64,000 nt of DNA, taken from the NCBI GenBank assembly GCA_024642205.1, contig JAHEBQ010000007.1, positions 1 through 64,000 on the forward strand, in the 5' to 3' direction. The notes beneath the pieces are model-generated. The model was not told where the DNA came from. It saw only the letters and a list, made by a program, of their open reading frames with translations, and searched no databases. Within the stretch, counting starts at the first letter, position 1. Each line of letters begins with the position of its first letter. Below are positions 52,273 to 61,233 of this stretch, in pieces. A program made the position numbers and the translations under genes. Source of the DNA: Planctomycetaceae bacterium (GTDB taxonomy: Bacteria > Planctomycetota > Planctomycetia > Pirellulales > Pirellulaceae).

Positions 52273-54462
52273 ATGAATCGATTTATTCCCGTTGCTGTGG
52301 TGTTGTTATTGTTGTTTTCGTTGACACTAGAGTCTGTTGCGCAAACTCCTGAAACGGATAAAGCTCGTACTTGGACAGCGTTTCGCGGAAACGGTAACAG
52401 CCTTTCGGGTGCTACTGGACTGCCAATTGAGTGGGACGATCAGAAAAATATCGCTTGGACGACCGAACTTCCTGGATACGGCCAATCCAGTCCGGTGATT
52501 TGGAAAGACCGGGTTTTTGTCACGACGATGCAAGGTGAGATGAAAGACGTACCCACGTTGATTTCGGTTGGTCTGGCGGATGGGAAAATAGGCTGGACGA
52601 AAGAGTTTCACAGCAGTCAGGAAACCAAGGTCTCGGATTACGTTAGTCGAAGTGCTCCAACTCCGGCGGTCGATGCCGACCGTTGTTATGCTTTCTTTGA
52701 GAGCGGAGATCTGATCGCGACAGATCACCAGGGGAAGATTCAATGGCAGCGTTCGTTGGTAAAGGAATATGGGCCGTTCCTGGGCAACCACGGCATCGGC
52801 AGTTCAATTGCGATCAATGACACGACAGTATACGTGTTGGTTGCCCACGAAGGACCGAGCTATCTGCTGGCGGTTGACAAGAAAACCGGACAGAACGTCT
52901 TCAAGACCGATTTGGAGCCCAAAGTCTCCTGGAGTACGCCACTGGTTGCCGGCGATCAGGTCATCTTGTCAGTTTCCGGCACCGTTCAGTCATACGATTG
53001 CCGGTCCGGAAATCTGATTTGGTCCGTAGGTGACGTCAAAGGCAATACGGTTGCTTCGGCGACCGTCCACGACGACGTGGTATTTATCGGTTCAAGCGAA
53101 CGTTCGCAGAATTTTGCAATTCGGTTTGATCCTGCTGGAAATTCAGATAAAGCCGAAATACTTTGGCGCAATGACGAAGCAACCAGTTCGTTTGGTTCAC
53201 CGTTGTACCTGGATGGCAAGGTTTACTATGTAAACAAACAGGGAATCGCCTATTGCGTCGATGCAGCAACGGGCAAAACAATTTGGACACAAAGGTTGGC
53301 CGGATCCAGTTGGGCATCTCCTATTGGAACCGGTCAGAACGTGTACTTTTTCGCAAAGGAAGGAATTACCGACGTTCTGGAACCAGGCAGCCAGCCGAAG
53401 TTGATCAGCACCAACACGTTGACCGTTAAAGATCGGCTTTACGGAGTCGCAGTTTCCGATTCTCGCTTCGTCGTTCGAACCGGGACGCAATTGACCGGTA
53501 TTTCCAGCGGAAATGAATTGGAGGTTGAAGACTTGGAAGATGAGACAGTGAAGATCAAGGATTGTCCGGTCGCAGTCACAAGCTTTGGAGCAGCTGTCTG
53601 CGATGGTTACTTGTATGTATACGGGGGCAATCTGGGCGACGCACATACGTATTCTGCGGAAGGACAAAACGGTGAATTCCGTCGCGTCGGGCTTTTGCCG
53701 GACAGCGAATGGGAATCGCTGGGCGAGGTGCCGCGCCGTCAAGGCAATGCGCTGGTTGCATACCACGGCAAGATCTATCGAATCGGCGGATTCGAAGCAA
53801 AAAATAGACTCGACACGGAAGACGAAGACATCGTTTCGACCGCGGACTTTGCCGTTTATGATCCGGGGACTTCAAAATGGACCGAGTTGGCACCGCTTCC
53901 CGAGCCTCGGTCGAGCTTTGATGCAGTCGTCGTTGGTGACATTCTGTATGTCGTTGGCGGCTGGTCGCTCAGTGGCGATCGCGATGATTCTCAATGGCTT
54001 GGAACTGCCTGGCAAATGGACCTGTCCCAGGACAAGCTGGAATGGAAGTCGATGCCTGCTCCTGCCGAACGCCGAGCCAATGCATTGACCCATCAGAACG
54101 GCTTGGTTTATCTGATTGGAGGCATGGGCGACGACGCGAACCCAACCACGACGGTACTCGTATTCGATCCGCGGGCCAATCAATGGAGCGATGGCCCGAG
54201 TCTTCCCGGCCAGCCGATGGATGGTTTCGGATCATCAGCATTCAACGTGGGTGGCCGCATCGTCGCCAGTACGTTTAGTGGACAGGTACTGCAGCTCAGC
54301 GCCGATGGAAAGGCTTGGGAGAACATTGGCCAGCTGCCAATGGGTCGCTTTTTTCACCGTCTGGTTGGGCTCAATGATTCGCAATTTGCCGTGCTTGGTG
54401 GAACCAGTCCTCGGTCGGGAAAGCAAGCAAGCGTGCTCGTTTTCGACCGTCCCGGGAAGTAG
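52273..54462 (+). CDS. secreted double beta-propeller protein: PQQ-like and Kelch
   Basis: 729 residues. The ATG at 52273 has AGGAG upstream (a TTG two codons earlier is possible). A signal peptide ends near ESVAQ. Residues about 30-420 carry PQQ-type repeats: WTAFRGNGNSLSGATGLP, then GKIGWTKEF, GKIQWQRSL, GNLIWSVGD and GKTIWTQRL. These blades resemble planctomycete PQQ-like and outer-membrane assembly (BamB-type) proteins rather than alcohol dehydrogenases, as no dehydrogenase domain is present. Residues about 440-720 are Kelch repeats (YLYVYGGNLGD, ILYVVGGWS, LVYLIGGMGD, FAVLGGTSP). Likely a binding or scaffold protein in the periplasm. No catalytic residues seen. Confidence 0.85.
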   Translation: MNRFIPVAVVLLLLFSLTLESVAQTPETDKARTWTAFRGNGNSLSGATGLPIEWDDQKNIAWTTELPGYGQSSPVIWKDRVFVTTMQGEMKDVPTLISVGLADGKIGWTKEFHSSQETKVSDYVSRSAPTPAVDADRCYAFFESGDLIATDHQGKIQWQRSLVKEYGPFLGNHGIGSSIAINDTTVYVLVAHEGPSYLLAVDKKTGQNVFKTDLEPKVSWSTPLVAGDQVILSVSGTVQSYDCRSGNLIWSVGDVKGNTVASATVHDDVVFIGSSERSQNFAIRFDPAGNSDKAEILWRNDEATSSFGSPLYLDGKVYYVNKQGIAYCVDAATGKTIWTQRLAGSSWASPIGTGQNVYFFAKEGITDVLEPGSQPKLISTNTLTVKDRLYGVAVSDSRFVVRTGTQLTGISSGNELEVEDLEDETVKIKDCPVAVTSFGAAVCDGYLYVYGGNLGDAHTYSAEGQNGEFRRVGLLPDSEWESLGEVPRRQGNALVAYHGKIYRIGGFEAKNRLDTEDEDIVSTADFAVYDPGTSKWTELAPLPEPRSSFDAVVVGDILYVVGGWSLSGDRDDSQWLGTAWQMDLSQDKLEWKSMPAPAERRANALTHQNGLVYLIGGMGDDANPTTTVLVFDPRANQWSDGPSLPGQPMDGFGSSAFNVGGRIVASTFSGQVLQLSADGKAWENIGQLPMGRFFHRLVGLNDSQFAVLGGTSPRSGKQASVLVFDRPGK

Positions 54463-54958
54463 CTTCTGTCGGTTCAGAACGAATCCAGGATGACAACGGG
54501 TGGAACGAATTCAAATGCATGTCGGTCGATCCGAGTGAAAAATCGCTGGTGCGCGCGGCTGGTATCGGCAACCGGGCGATTTCGCTCCTGTTAAGGCGTG
54601 CCACGCTCTGCAGCACGAGAAATTGGTTCTTTCAAACGAGTTTGCCAATCCAGGATCGCCAAAAACGGCGTTTCAGCCTGCCCCGAATCTGCTCACGCCG
54701 ATGGCATACCGGTTGCATTGATTCGATCCGTTCCAACGAACAGTTTGTTCTCAGTGGCATTTCAATACTTGGGAAGATGGCGATCGCTTTGAGCCGGTGT
54801 TACAGCATTGGATATTTTGCTGGACGTGCCGGCCGGAGACAATCGCATTTGACACTCAGCTACATGGAAAGTCATGTTTTGAAGTACTCGTTAATCAATC
54901 ATCATCGAAAGAGCAAGTTGGCAAACAGGCTTGTTCAGCAATCTTGGGAGACATCAAA
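54463..54958. other. spacer, nothing recognised
   Basis: About 495 bases before the zinc-finger gene. A long plus-strand frame (54519-54962) runs across it but has no ribosome site and an Arg/Ser/Phe-rich composition. The promoter of the DksA-type gene is expected at its right end. Confidence 0.4.
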
Positions 54959-55297
54959 ATGAAGCCGGATCAACTCGCGGTTTACAGAAAACAGTTGCTT
55001 GAACTTGGGCACCGTCTGGACTCGGAAATCGACGAGATCGCCAGGGAAATTGCGACGGGAGGGGTCTCGGTCGGCGAACATGACAGTCATATCCGGGAAT
55101 CTACCGAAGCCAATCTTGCGATCGGGAAAAATGAAGAAGCTATTCAACGCGACGTCCGCGCAGCATTGCGACGAATCGAGCTTGGCACCTACGGTAAATG
55201 CGTCGACTGCCAGAAGGAGATTCCGAAGGCCCGGCTGGACGTTCTTCCCTATACGGGATATTGTATTGGCTGCGAGACGAATCACGAAGATGGCTGA
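54959..55297 (+). CDS. DksA/TraR-type zinc finger protein
   Basis: A 112-residue protein. The ATG at 54959 has GGGAG nine bases upstream; the longer frame from 54797 lacks homology. An N-terminal coiled-coil arm (AVYRKQLLELGHRLDSEI, then EAIQRDVRAALRRIE) is followed by GTYGKCVDCQKEIPKARL and YCIGC, the four-Cys finger of the family, CxxC at each end. DksA-type proteins bind RNA polymerase through the secondary channel; this one has the short arm of TraR/YbiI-like relatives. Two acidic residues expected at the tip are not clearly placed, so its effect on transcription is uncertain. Confidence 0.88.
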   Translation: MKPDQLAVYRKQLLELGHRLDSEIDEIAREIATGGVSVGEHDSHIRESTEANLAIGKNEEAIQRDVRAALRRIELGTYGKCVDCQKEIPKARLDVLPYTGYCIGCETNHEDG

Positions 55298-55997
55298 TTT
55301 CGATCTGTTCCGGCAAACAGAAAAGGCGGCTCACGTCGTCTGCTTGAATGCTGTTTGCTCATTCGAACAACAAGCCGGTCATTCAGATTCGTGACCGGTT
55401 TGTTTCTTTCGACAACAGAAAACAGCGTTCCCATTTCCGGCGAATTTGAACGTGGTGAATTCAGTCGTACGAATTTTTTGGTGTCCTTTGATTGTCCGTC
55501 ATCGAGCCGCCACATTTCTGCTCCATCGCCGCGTAACGGCCTTCGACCGGGATTGCCGCTGGATGAGTTGGTGGTCAAAGGTGACCGTTGATTTTCCTGT
55601 GACCCACGAGTCATGCCTGAGCTGCCATGGCCCAGGCAACTCGCGAAACATGAGAATCCGTTTGATCCGCTGCGCTCGTTTCAGGTGTCGTTTCAGGTGT
55701 CGTTTCAGGTGTATGGTTTGAGCCGAGTTTTGCGGTCAGAAATGGGCGAACGAGCGGTCAAGGATGGTGATGGCCAATTGTCATGCTTTCCGGAAGCAAG
55801 GGTGTTGTTGGAAATCAATCTCAATATTGGTGCTATTGTCTGTTTCCCCTGTCCACAACAGATTGCGAGCCGAAGCGGATTGTATTCAAGCGATAGAATC
55901 GGTAAACAAGGTGAAACAAGAGTTGAAAAAGATAGGGGTTTCATCGGCTTTGAAGCAGTTTTGGCTGAACATTTAACCAGATCATAAAGCGGCAGGC
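55298..55997. other. gene-poor stretch with a short tandem repeat
   Basis: About 700 bases. Contains a perfect 12-base triple repeat (listed separately). One frame across 55446-55721 contains CLSCHGPGN, which could be mistaken for a heme motif but sits in Arg-rich random sequence. No supported gene. Confidence 0.4.
55677..55712. repeat. 12-base tandem repeat, three copies
   Basis: The unit CGTTTCAGGTGT occurs three times without mismatch at 55677-55688, 55689-55700 and 55701-55712. It is in a gene-poor spacer and looks like replication slippage. Confidence 0.9.
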
Positions 55998-56588
55998 ATG
56001 ACTTCGGATCAACTATTTCGAATCTGGATTCTGGTAACCATGGTTGCGAGTTTTGCGATCAGCATCTATTTTCGGCATCAAGCCAACAAGCACGGAGGGC
56101 AGTTGGATCCATCGGGAAACCGAGTGTTGCTGTTCTTAAGATTGGCTGCGCTGATTGTCCTGGTGCCGTTGATTGGCTTTCTGGTCGATACAGACTCGAT
56201 GGGTTGGGCTCGCTATCGGTCACCGCTGTGGTTGCGTTGGATTGGGTTTGCGATCACAACGACGTCCATCCCGGGGCTTTACTGGCTGTTTTCGACGATT
56301 GGAAACAACATCAGTCCCACCCATTTAACGCGGGACGACCACAGGCTGATTACCGACGGTCCGTACCGATTGATTCGGCATCCCTTGTACATGGTTGGTT
56401 TTGCGTTCTATTTTGGGGTCGGGTTAATGGCAAACATGTGGTGGTTATTGGTTGGACTTACCGTTTTGATGTTAGTGCTCCATAGGCGCACCGCCATCGA
56501 AGAAGAAAACCTGATGCGGAAGTTTGGCGCAGAATACCGGGCCTACGTGGAGCGCACCGGCCGCTATCTACCCAAGTTGTTTCGATAG
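55998..56588 (+). CDS. isoprenylcysteine/phospholipid methyltransferase-like membrane protein
   Basis: 196 residues, four to five helices. The C-terminal half has the ICMT/PEMT-type signature: DHRLITDGPYRLIRHPLYMVG (motif split: GPYRLIRHPLYMVG) followed by a helix and EEENLMRKFGAEYRAYVERTGRYLP, whose core EEENLMRKFG and YVERTGRYLP bind SAM and close the fold. Substrates in bacteria are usually phospholipids, other lipids or small molecules; protein isoprenylation is not expected here. The ATG at 55998 has a weak GGCAGG site. It converges tightly with the GNAT gene. Confidence 0.88.
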   Translation: MTSDQLFRIWILVTMVASFAISIYFRHQANKHGGQLDPSGNRVLLFLRLAALIVLVPLIGFLVDTDSMGWARYRSPLWLRWIGFAITTTSIPGLYWLFSTIGNNISPTHLTRDDHRLITDGPYRLIRHPLYMVGFAFYFGVGLMANMWWLLVGLTVLMLVLHRRTAIEEENLMRKFGAEYRAYVERTGRYLPKLFR

Positions 56589-56600
56589 GAATCGCAAACC

Positions 56601-57425
56601 TCAAACGCTGAACTCCACGACCCGGTGTTGTGTAATGAATCCTGCGTTCTCGACGGCCTTGCGAGAGCCGATGTTGCCCGCCTCGCAGGAGCAGATGGGC
56701 TTCAGGCCCTGTTCGTACGCTTTCTGTTTGAGTAAACCCAGCACATAGGTTCCGATGCCCTGGCGACGGTATTTCTGGTTGATGATCATTCCAACATCAA
56801 CGTAAGGTGGCCATGTATTGCGTACGCGAAATTCACCGGTGCCCAGGATTTCACCGTTCCTCTCAAGGACGTGCAATATACCAGCCTCGATTACCATTTT
56901 CGCATATCCCAACGGACCCTCGAAATGCGCGTCGATGGTGTCGAGGTCGACGAATTCGTCGCCTCCGGTAAACAGGGCAAGTACCTGAGACAGATCATCC
57001 TCGGTTGCAAGGCGAAACTGATGCCCCGTCAGGGAAGTCAATACAGGTTCTACCTTGCTGTGATCGGAAAAAAGACAGGTATGGACTCTTGCCCGCTGCT
57101 GAATGTCAAGGCACAGACTGAAATAGAAGGGCTCAATCGTGGAAGCCAGAGCTGTATTGATGGAACGGGATTCCTGCATCTGTCGAAAGATGTCAACTGC
57201 ATCTCGCTGGTAGTTCGGTTTGAGGAAAAATTGCATTAACTCGTTTTCGCTATTCTGCACGAGGTAGCCGGCAACGACGTCGTCCAGGCGGATTTTCAGG
57301 TGCTCGGCAGCCGGAATCAATCCCTCCTGCCAATAGGCGTCCTGGGGACCCGTCAATGTTTGCAGGTATTCAGTTTGCAAATCAGCAACCGCTTCCGGGG
57401 TAACAGTTTCAAGATTCACTTTCAT
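56601..57425 (-). CDS. GNAT family N-acetyltransferase
   Basis: A 274-residue protein. The catalytic GNAT fold is C-terminal: RLATEDDLSQVLALF, GTGEFRVRNTWPPYVDVG, and the acetyl-CoA loop KYRRQGIGTYVLGLL (Arg/Gln-x-x-Gly-x-Gly/Ala), followed by CEAGNIGSRKAVENAGF. Residues 1-130 form an extra N-terminal domain that resembles a degenerate GNAT fold (LKIRLDDVVAGYLVQNS, LMQFFLKPNYQ). The start at 57425 gives a compact protein. Substrate unknown. The stop is 12 bases from that of the methyltransferase gene on the other strand. Confidence 0.88.
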   Translation of the reverse strand: MKVNLETVTPEAVADLQTEYLQTLTGPQDAYWQEGLIPAAEHLKIRLDDVVAGYLVQNSENELMQFFLKPNYQRDAVDIFRQMQESRSINTALASTIEPFYFSLCLDIQQRARVHTCLFSDHSKVEPVLTSLTGHQFRLATEDDLSQVLALFTGGDEFVDLDTIDAHFEGPLGYAKMVIEAGILHVLERNGEILGTGEFRVRNTWPPYVDVGMIINQKYRRQGIGTYVLGLLKQKAYEQGLKPICSCEAGNIGSRKAVENAGFITQHRVVEFSV

Positions 57426-57712
57426 TCTTTGAATTCCAGGTGCGGTGTCCAAGGCGGGGCGTAGCAGTATTGACTTCTGCTATCGAACATGTCGAATCGG
57501 GCGAAGAAAGGAAACTAAGCTTATGCGTCGAAACAATGCAAACGCTCAGTATCCGTTATTTGGGTTGGGTTGGAAATTCGGTTGGAGCTTGTGGCTTCTT
57601 TTCGGGAAGCGGAAATCGTGCATTACCGGGTCTCTCCGAGACAGGAAACGAGCACGGCTTTCACACCGTGTCCAATTTGGCGAGACCGATCTTCGAGAAA
57701 ATTCATCGGCTC

Positions 57713-58360
57713 TCAACGAAGGTGAAGACTGCCGGAACCGGTAACATGTTGATGCACGTCAACCGGATGTCCGTAGCAGTCGACACTGCCAGCACCGGAA
57801 ATGCGCGCATTCAATGACTCGGTTGCGAACAGGTCAACATGTCCCGATCCCGATATCTTTACATCGGTGCAATCACTGACCAGTTGCTTCAAATCGGCTG
57901 ATCCGGCGCCGCTGATATTTGTGGTGACACTTCGAGCGTATCCATTGGCGCGGAGATCGCCGGCTCCACTGATTGAGAGATCCAATTGTTCACCTTGCAC
58001 CCCGTCCACATTCAATTTGCCTGCCCCGCTGACTTTGGCTGCAGCCAGCTCCGGAACTGCCACGTTAACGACCAGTCCCGTGCGCGGTCGAATGTTCCCG
58101 TTCGTCTTGATTTTCAATCTGCCGTTCTCCACCTCGGTTTCCACCCGACTCAGCAAATTATCATCGGTCGTAACTTCAAGCGATTGTTGTTGACCAGCGA
58201 CGACATTGACCGTGCCGATCCCGGCAAGCTTGATTTCGTTAAACGGCGCAACCTGGCGGAACTCGGTCTGGGCAACACCCGAGCCCGAGACACGAGGCTG
58301 AAGCACGTTGCACCCACTGGCGAGCAAGAGAATTGCTGCCAAGTACATAAACAACTTCAT
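57713..58360 (-). CDS. DUF2807 (head GIN domain) lipoprotein
   Basis: 215 residues. The signal peptide ends in LLLASGC, a good lipobox. The rest is a right-handed beta helix of the DUF2807 type: FNEIKLAGIGTVNVVAGQQQSLEVTT opening (key residues GIGTVNVVAGQQQ), then repeats of ISGAG (KVSGAGKLNVDG, SISGAGDLRANG, NISGAGSADLKQ, KISGSGHVDLFA, RISGAGSVDC). The repeats are about 20 residues. The family is a surface or periplasmic adhesin-like domain of unknown role. The start at 58360 is used instead of a Met four codons upstream. Confidence 0.88.
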   Translation of the reverse strand: MKLFMYLAAILLLASGCNVLQPRVSGSGVAQTEFRQVAPFNEIKLAGIGTVNVVAGQQQSLEVTTDDNLLSRVETEVENGRLKIKTNGNIRPRTGLVVNVAVPELAAAKVSGAGKLNVDGVQGEQLDLSISGAGDLRANGYARSVTTNISGAGSADLKQLVSDCTDVKISGSGHVDLFATESLNARISGAGSVDCYGHPVDVHQHVTGSGSLHLR

Positions 58361-58666
58361 GGATCCATCCATTCAGAAACAGGTTCTTATACACACGCCA
58401 CCCATGCCGATGTGCGCAGCACTGGCAGTTGGCGTTACGTGACAGATTTGTACCCCCGCTGCCAGCCCAAAGTTACAAACTGATTCGATCAAATTTCAAA
58501 AAAAACTGAAAAAACGCCTGTTTCAATCCCATCACGTTCATTGGTTTGGTCGAAAACGTGCGCATCGCCGTCAAATCACGAAGTCCAAAGCCAGTTACCC
58601 AGCGGGTTTCCGGTTAAGCTTTTTCTCCCTTGAATCGCTCCATTTGGCTACATGAACTGGCCACCG
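58361..58666. other. spacer, nothing recognised
   Basis: About 305 bases between two minus-strand genes, the likely promoter region of the DUF2807 gene. A run of A (58497-58506) is present. No gene seen. Confidence 0.3.
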
Positions 58667-60376
58667 CTACTTGCGATTTCCTTCCCTTTCGACACCACCC
58701 TGTTTGAGGACAATCCGGTTGACCTTGCCATCGTTTTCCCGCACGAATCGAATTTCAGCTTCGACGACCTTGAGAAAGAACACAGTGTCGGAGGAAGGGA
58801 ACAATTCGAATTCAGGTTGACCCGTGGCTTGTGCCAGGAGACGATCGGCGTTGCGAGTCACAGTGATTGAAAAGCCGGGCAACAACTCGAACTCTCCAAC
58901 GTAATCGTCGTAGAGGGCGAAGTCGATTTTGGCGATGCTCCTTTCGGCGGGCATTTCTTCGTCGACCTTAATGGCCAGTTCCGCCTCTTTGCCGCCCAAA
59001 GGAAACATCCGCATGCCGGTGACATTGCCCTTGTCATCGACCACGAACTCAAAATGACTGGGTGTAGAATCGTAAAAAAATGCCGTTTCCGAACTGGGGA
59101 TGGCAGCCAGGCGTGAACTGCCTGTTCGCTGGGTAAAAAGTTTCCCATCGTCGAGCGTGACATAGCGACGCGTCGTGTCATCAATCTTGTAAACGCCCAC
59201 GTATCGCTCGAGGATTTCCCTGCCGACGCTGAGGGCCTTGAAAACCGGGTACGGATCACCGGCTGCCATTGCTGCGATTTTGTTACCAAGGGGAGCCGGG
59301 TTGTGACCGGTCGAATTACAGAGTACCGCCACATAGATTTTGTCATCGGGAAGGTAAACTCCATGTGAGACAAATCCAAATATCCCGCCTCCGTGCGAAA
59401 CCGATTTGTGACCGCGAAGATCTCCCGGAACCAGGCCGTATCCGTAACCGGCCAATGACCCATTGGAGAGTTGGTAATTCGTAATCATCCGTGCCAGAGA
59501 TTCTTCGTTAACCACTTTGCCGCCAAACAAAGCCGTGTTCCATTTTCCCAGGTCCTCGACGGTCGACAACAACGAGCCTGCGGCGTAGGGTTGTGTCATG
59601 CTAAGATACCGTGCATTGGTTGGATTGTCGATTGATCCGTCATAGCCCGAGGCGCGGTTTGTTATGATCGATTCGTGACTTCCATAGTAGGAATGATCAA
59701 GTTTCAGGGGCTCGAAAATTCGCTTCTGTATAAACTCGGCATAGGTCTGCCCTGACGCCTTTTCGATAATCGCACCGAGCAGAATATAGCCGGAATTGTT
59801 ATATCGAAATTCTTTGCCTGGTTCAAAATCCATGGGTTCGATCTTGAATCCGTCGATCAACTCGTCGACCGTCATGGGATTGACGATTCTGGTTTCCATC
59901 CAGCCTGGCATGTCCGTATAACTGCGGATCCCCGAGCTGTGCGTCAGCAAGTGTTCGACCGTAATTGTCATCCCTTGTGTCGGATAGTCCGGGAGGAATT
60001 TAGTGATTTCATCCGTCAACGCAACCTTGCCTTCTTCAACCAGTAACATGATTGCTGCCGCGGTGAATTGTTTGGTCATCGATCCGATGCGAAAGACCAT
60101 TTCGGTCGTCAGCGGTACTTGTAACTCGAGTTCCGCCATGCCGCGAGCCGATTTGTAGATGATATCTCCGCCCTTAAGTACGATCACTGACACACCAGGT
60201 TTGTCGCTCGTGAAGTTGGCATCGAGAAGTTCATCGATATCCTTGGACAGCTTTTCTCGGAAAGCCGTCGTTGCAGTCGTGTCCGCCTGGGCCAATGCAG
60301 TCACTGGTACCAATAGCGACAGAATAACGGCCAGGCAAATACTCTCCAACGCCATGATTGGGAAGCGGTTTCGCAT
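58667..60376 (-). CDS. secreted serine hydrolase, beta-lactamase class C type
   Basis: 569 residues. A signal peptide ends near TALAQ. The serine beta-lactamase/DD-peptidase fold spans about residues 50-380. Ser99 in Ser-Met-Thr-Lys is the nucleophile with Lys102; Tyr192-Asn-Asn194 is the YxN element; HGGGIFGF, about residue 307, replaces KTG. It resembles class C-like esterases and D-aminopeptidases rather than true resistance enzymes. Two beta domains of about 90 residues follow (ILERYVGVYKIDDTTRRYV and YDDYVGEFELLPGFSITVTRN; key part YVGEFELLPG), as in eukaryote-like LACTB relatives of this family. Cell-wall or ester substrates possible; none shown. Confidence 0.9.
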   Translation of the reverse strand: MRNRFPIMALESICLAVILSLLVPVTALAQADTTATTAFREKLSKDIDELLDANFTSDKPGVSVIVLKGGDIIYKSARGMAELELQVPLTTEMVFRIGSMTKQFTAAAIMLLVEEGKVALTDEITKFLPDYPTQGMTITVEHLLTHSSGIRSYTDMPGWMETRIVNPMTVDELIDGFKIEPMDFEPGKEFRYNNSGYILLGAIIEKASGQTYAEFIQKRIFEPLKLDHSYYGSHESIITNRASGYDGSIDNPTNARYLSMTQPYAAGSLLSTVEDLGKWNTALFGGKVVNEESLARMITNYQLSNGSLAGYGYGLVPGDLRGHKSVSHGGGIFGFVSHGVYLPDDKIYVAVLCNSTGHNPAPLGNKIAAMAAGDPYPVFKALSVGREILERYVGVYKIDDTTRRYVTLDDGKLFTQRTGSSRLAAIPSSETAFFYDSTPSHFEFVVDDKGNVTGMRMFPLGGKEAELAIKVDEEMPAERSIAKIDFALYDDYVGEFELLPGFSITVTRNADRLLAQATGQPEFELFPSSDTVFFLKVVEAEIRFVRENDGKVNRIVLKQGGVEREGNRK

Positions 60377-60911
60377 CGTTTTACCTATCTTTTGAGTTCA
60401 GGTTGTTTAGGGCTTGGTTAATAGGAGATAACCCGGTTGGCGAATCATTGGTTTCAATAAAACTTGTTGGGCCATTCCATCTCAGATTTGCCATGTAAGC
60501 TTCGACTCAAGATGGACGCGTGGAATTGAATGATAGACCTTTCTCGATCGTCAATGACCGCCAGGCACGCATTCGTGAGTTTTCTTCTTGGGGAAATCGA
60601 GTAATAAATCGGATCGGCGCGGGTTGCGTGGATTAAGGCGATTCCAGACAGGCAAGGATCCAGGCGTGCTGTTGGTTCCTGTGGTAATTCATCGTACTGT
60701 GGAATCCCGTCGCACGCGATCACGTGCAAACATTCTCAATCGATTCCATCGAGGCCTCGAAATCGTCGGCATTCTTGATGGAACATTGACTTGCCCTATT
60801 TGCTGCTTCGGCGAATATTTCACGCCGCCTGAAACTTGGGCGTACCGTAGTATTTTGGACCTGTGAAACAGGATTGGGTTATTTCGATAGCATGACGACG
60901 TCTAGTACTTC

Positions 60912-60947
60912 AAATCGTAAATCAGACTCAGGTTTGATTTACGATTT
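60912..60947. repeat. 13-base perfect inverted repeat
   Basis: AAATCGTAAATCA (60912-60924) is followed after 10 bases by its exact reverse complement TGATTTACGATTT (60935-60947). The stem has no T tract on either side, so it is not a standard terminator. It may be an operator, a structured RNA element or a mobile-element relic. Confidence 0.85.
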
Positions 60948-61198
60948 CCGTGTTTCGTGCACGATCGGAGATTTTTCGGGTCGATGTGCATCGATTGTTC
61001 CCAAGCGCGAGCTGGATTTGGAATTCGTCACGCACATCGTATCGTTTTTTGGAAATCCAACGGTTGTTCAGTCGAAAACAATTCGCTGCTTCCAGCGGTT
61101 TTTCCAGCGGATTGACCATGAATCGTGGGTCGTTGGGTTTCAATGCATGACGCCTACAGGTTTCCCGGAAAAGGCTTAAGATAGGTGGGCGTAGAATT

Positions 61199-61213
61199 TG
61201 TTAATATTTAACA
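61199..61213. promoter_or_regulatory. short palindrome upstream of the DUF3467 gene
   Basis: TGTTAA and TTAACA flank a three-base centre. It lies 20 bases before the start codon of the following gene and just upstream of its AAGGAAG ribosome site, so it could be an operator. AT-rich palindromes of this size can also occur by chance. Confidence 0.3.
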
Positions 61214-61233
61214 GTGGAAGGAAGCGAGTTTCG

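Larger units (their letters stand above)
60377..61233. other. gene-poor stretch with a strong inverted repeat
   Basis: About 860 bases between divergent genes. Two plus-strand frames (60588-60866 and 60874-61179) have no convincing start. It contains a 13-base-pair perfect inverted repeat at 60912-60947 and a short palindrome at 61199-61213, both listed. Confidence 0.45.

Noticed and set aside
55446-55721. Heme-like CLSCH motif in a short frame
   Set aside because: Sits in Arg-rich random sequence that runs into the tandem repeat, with no signal peptide or start.
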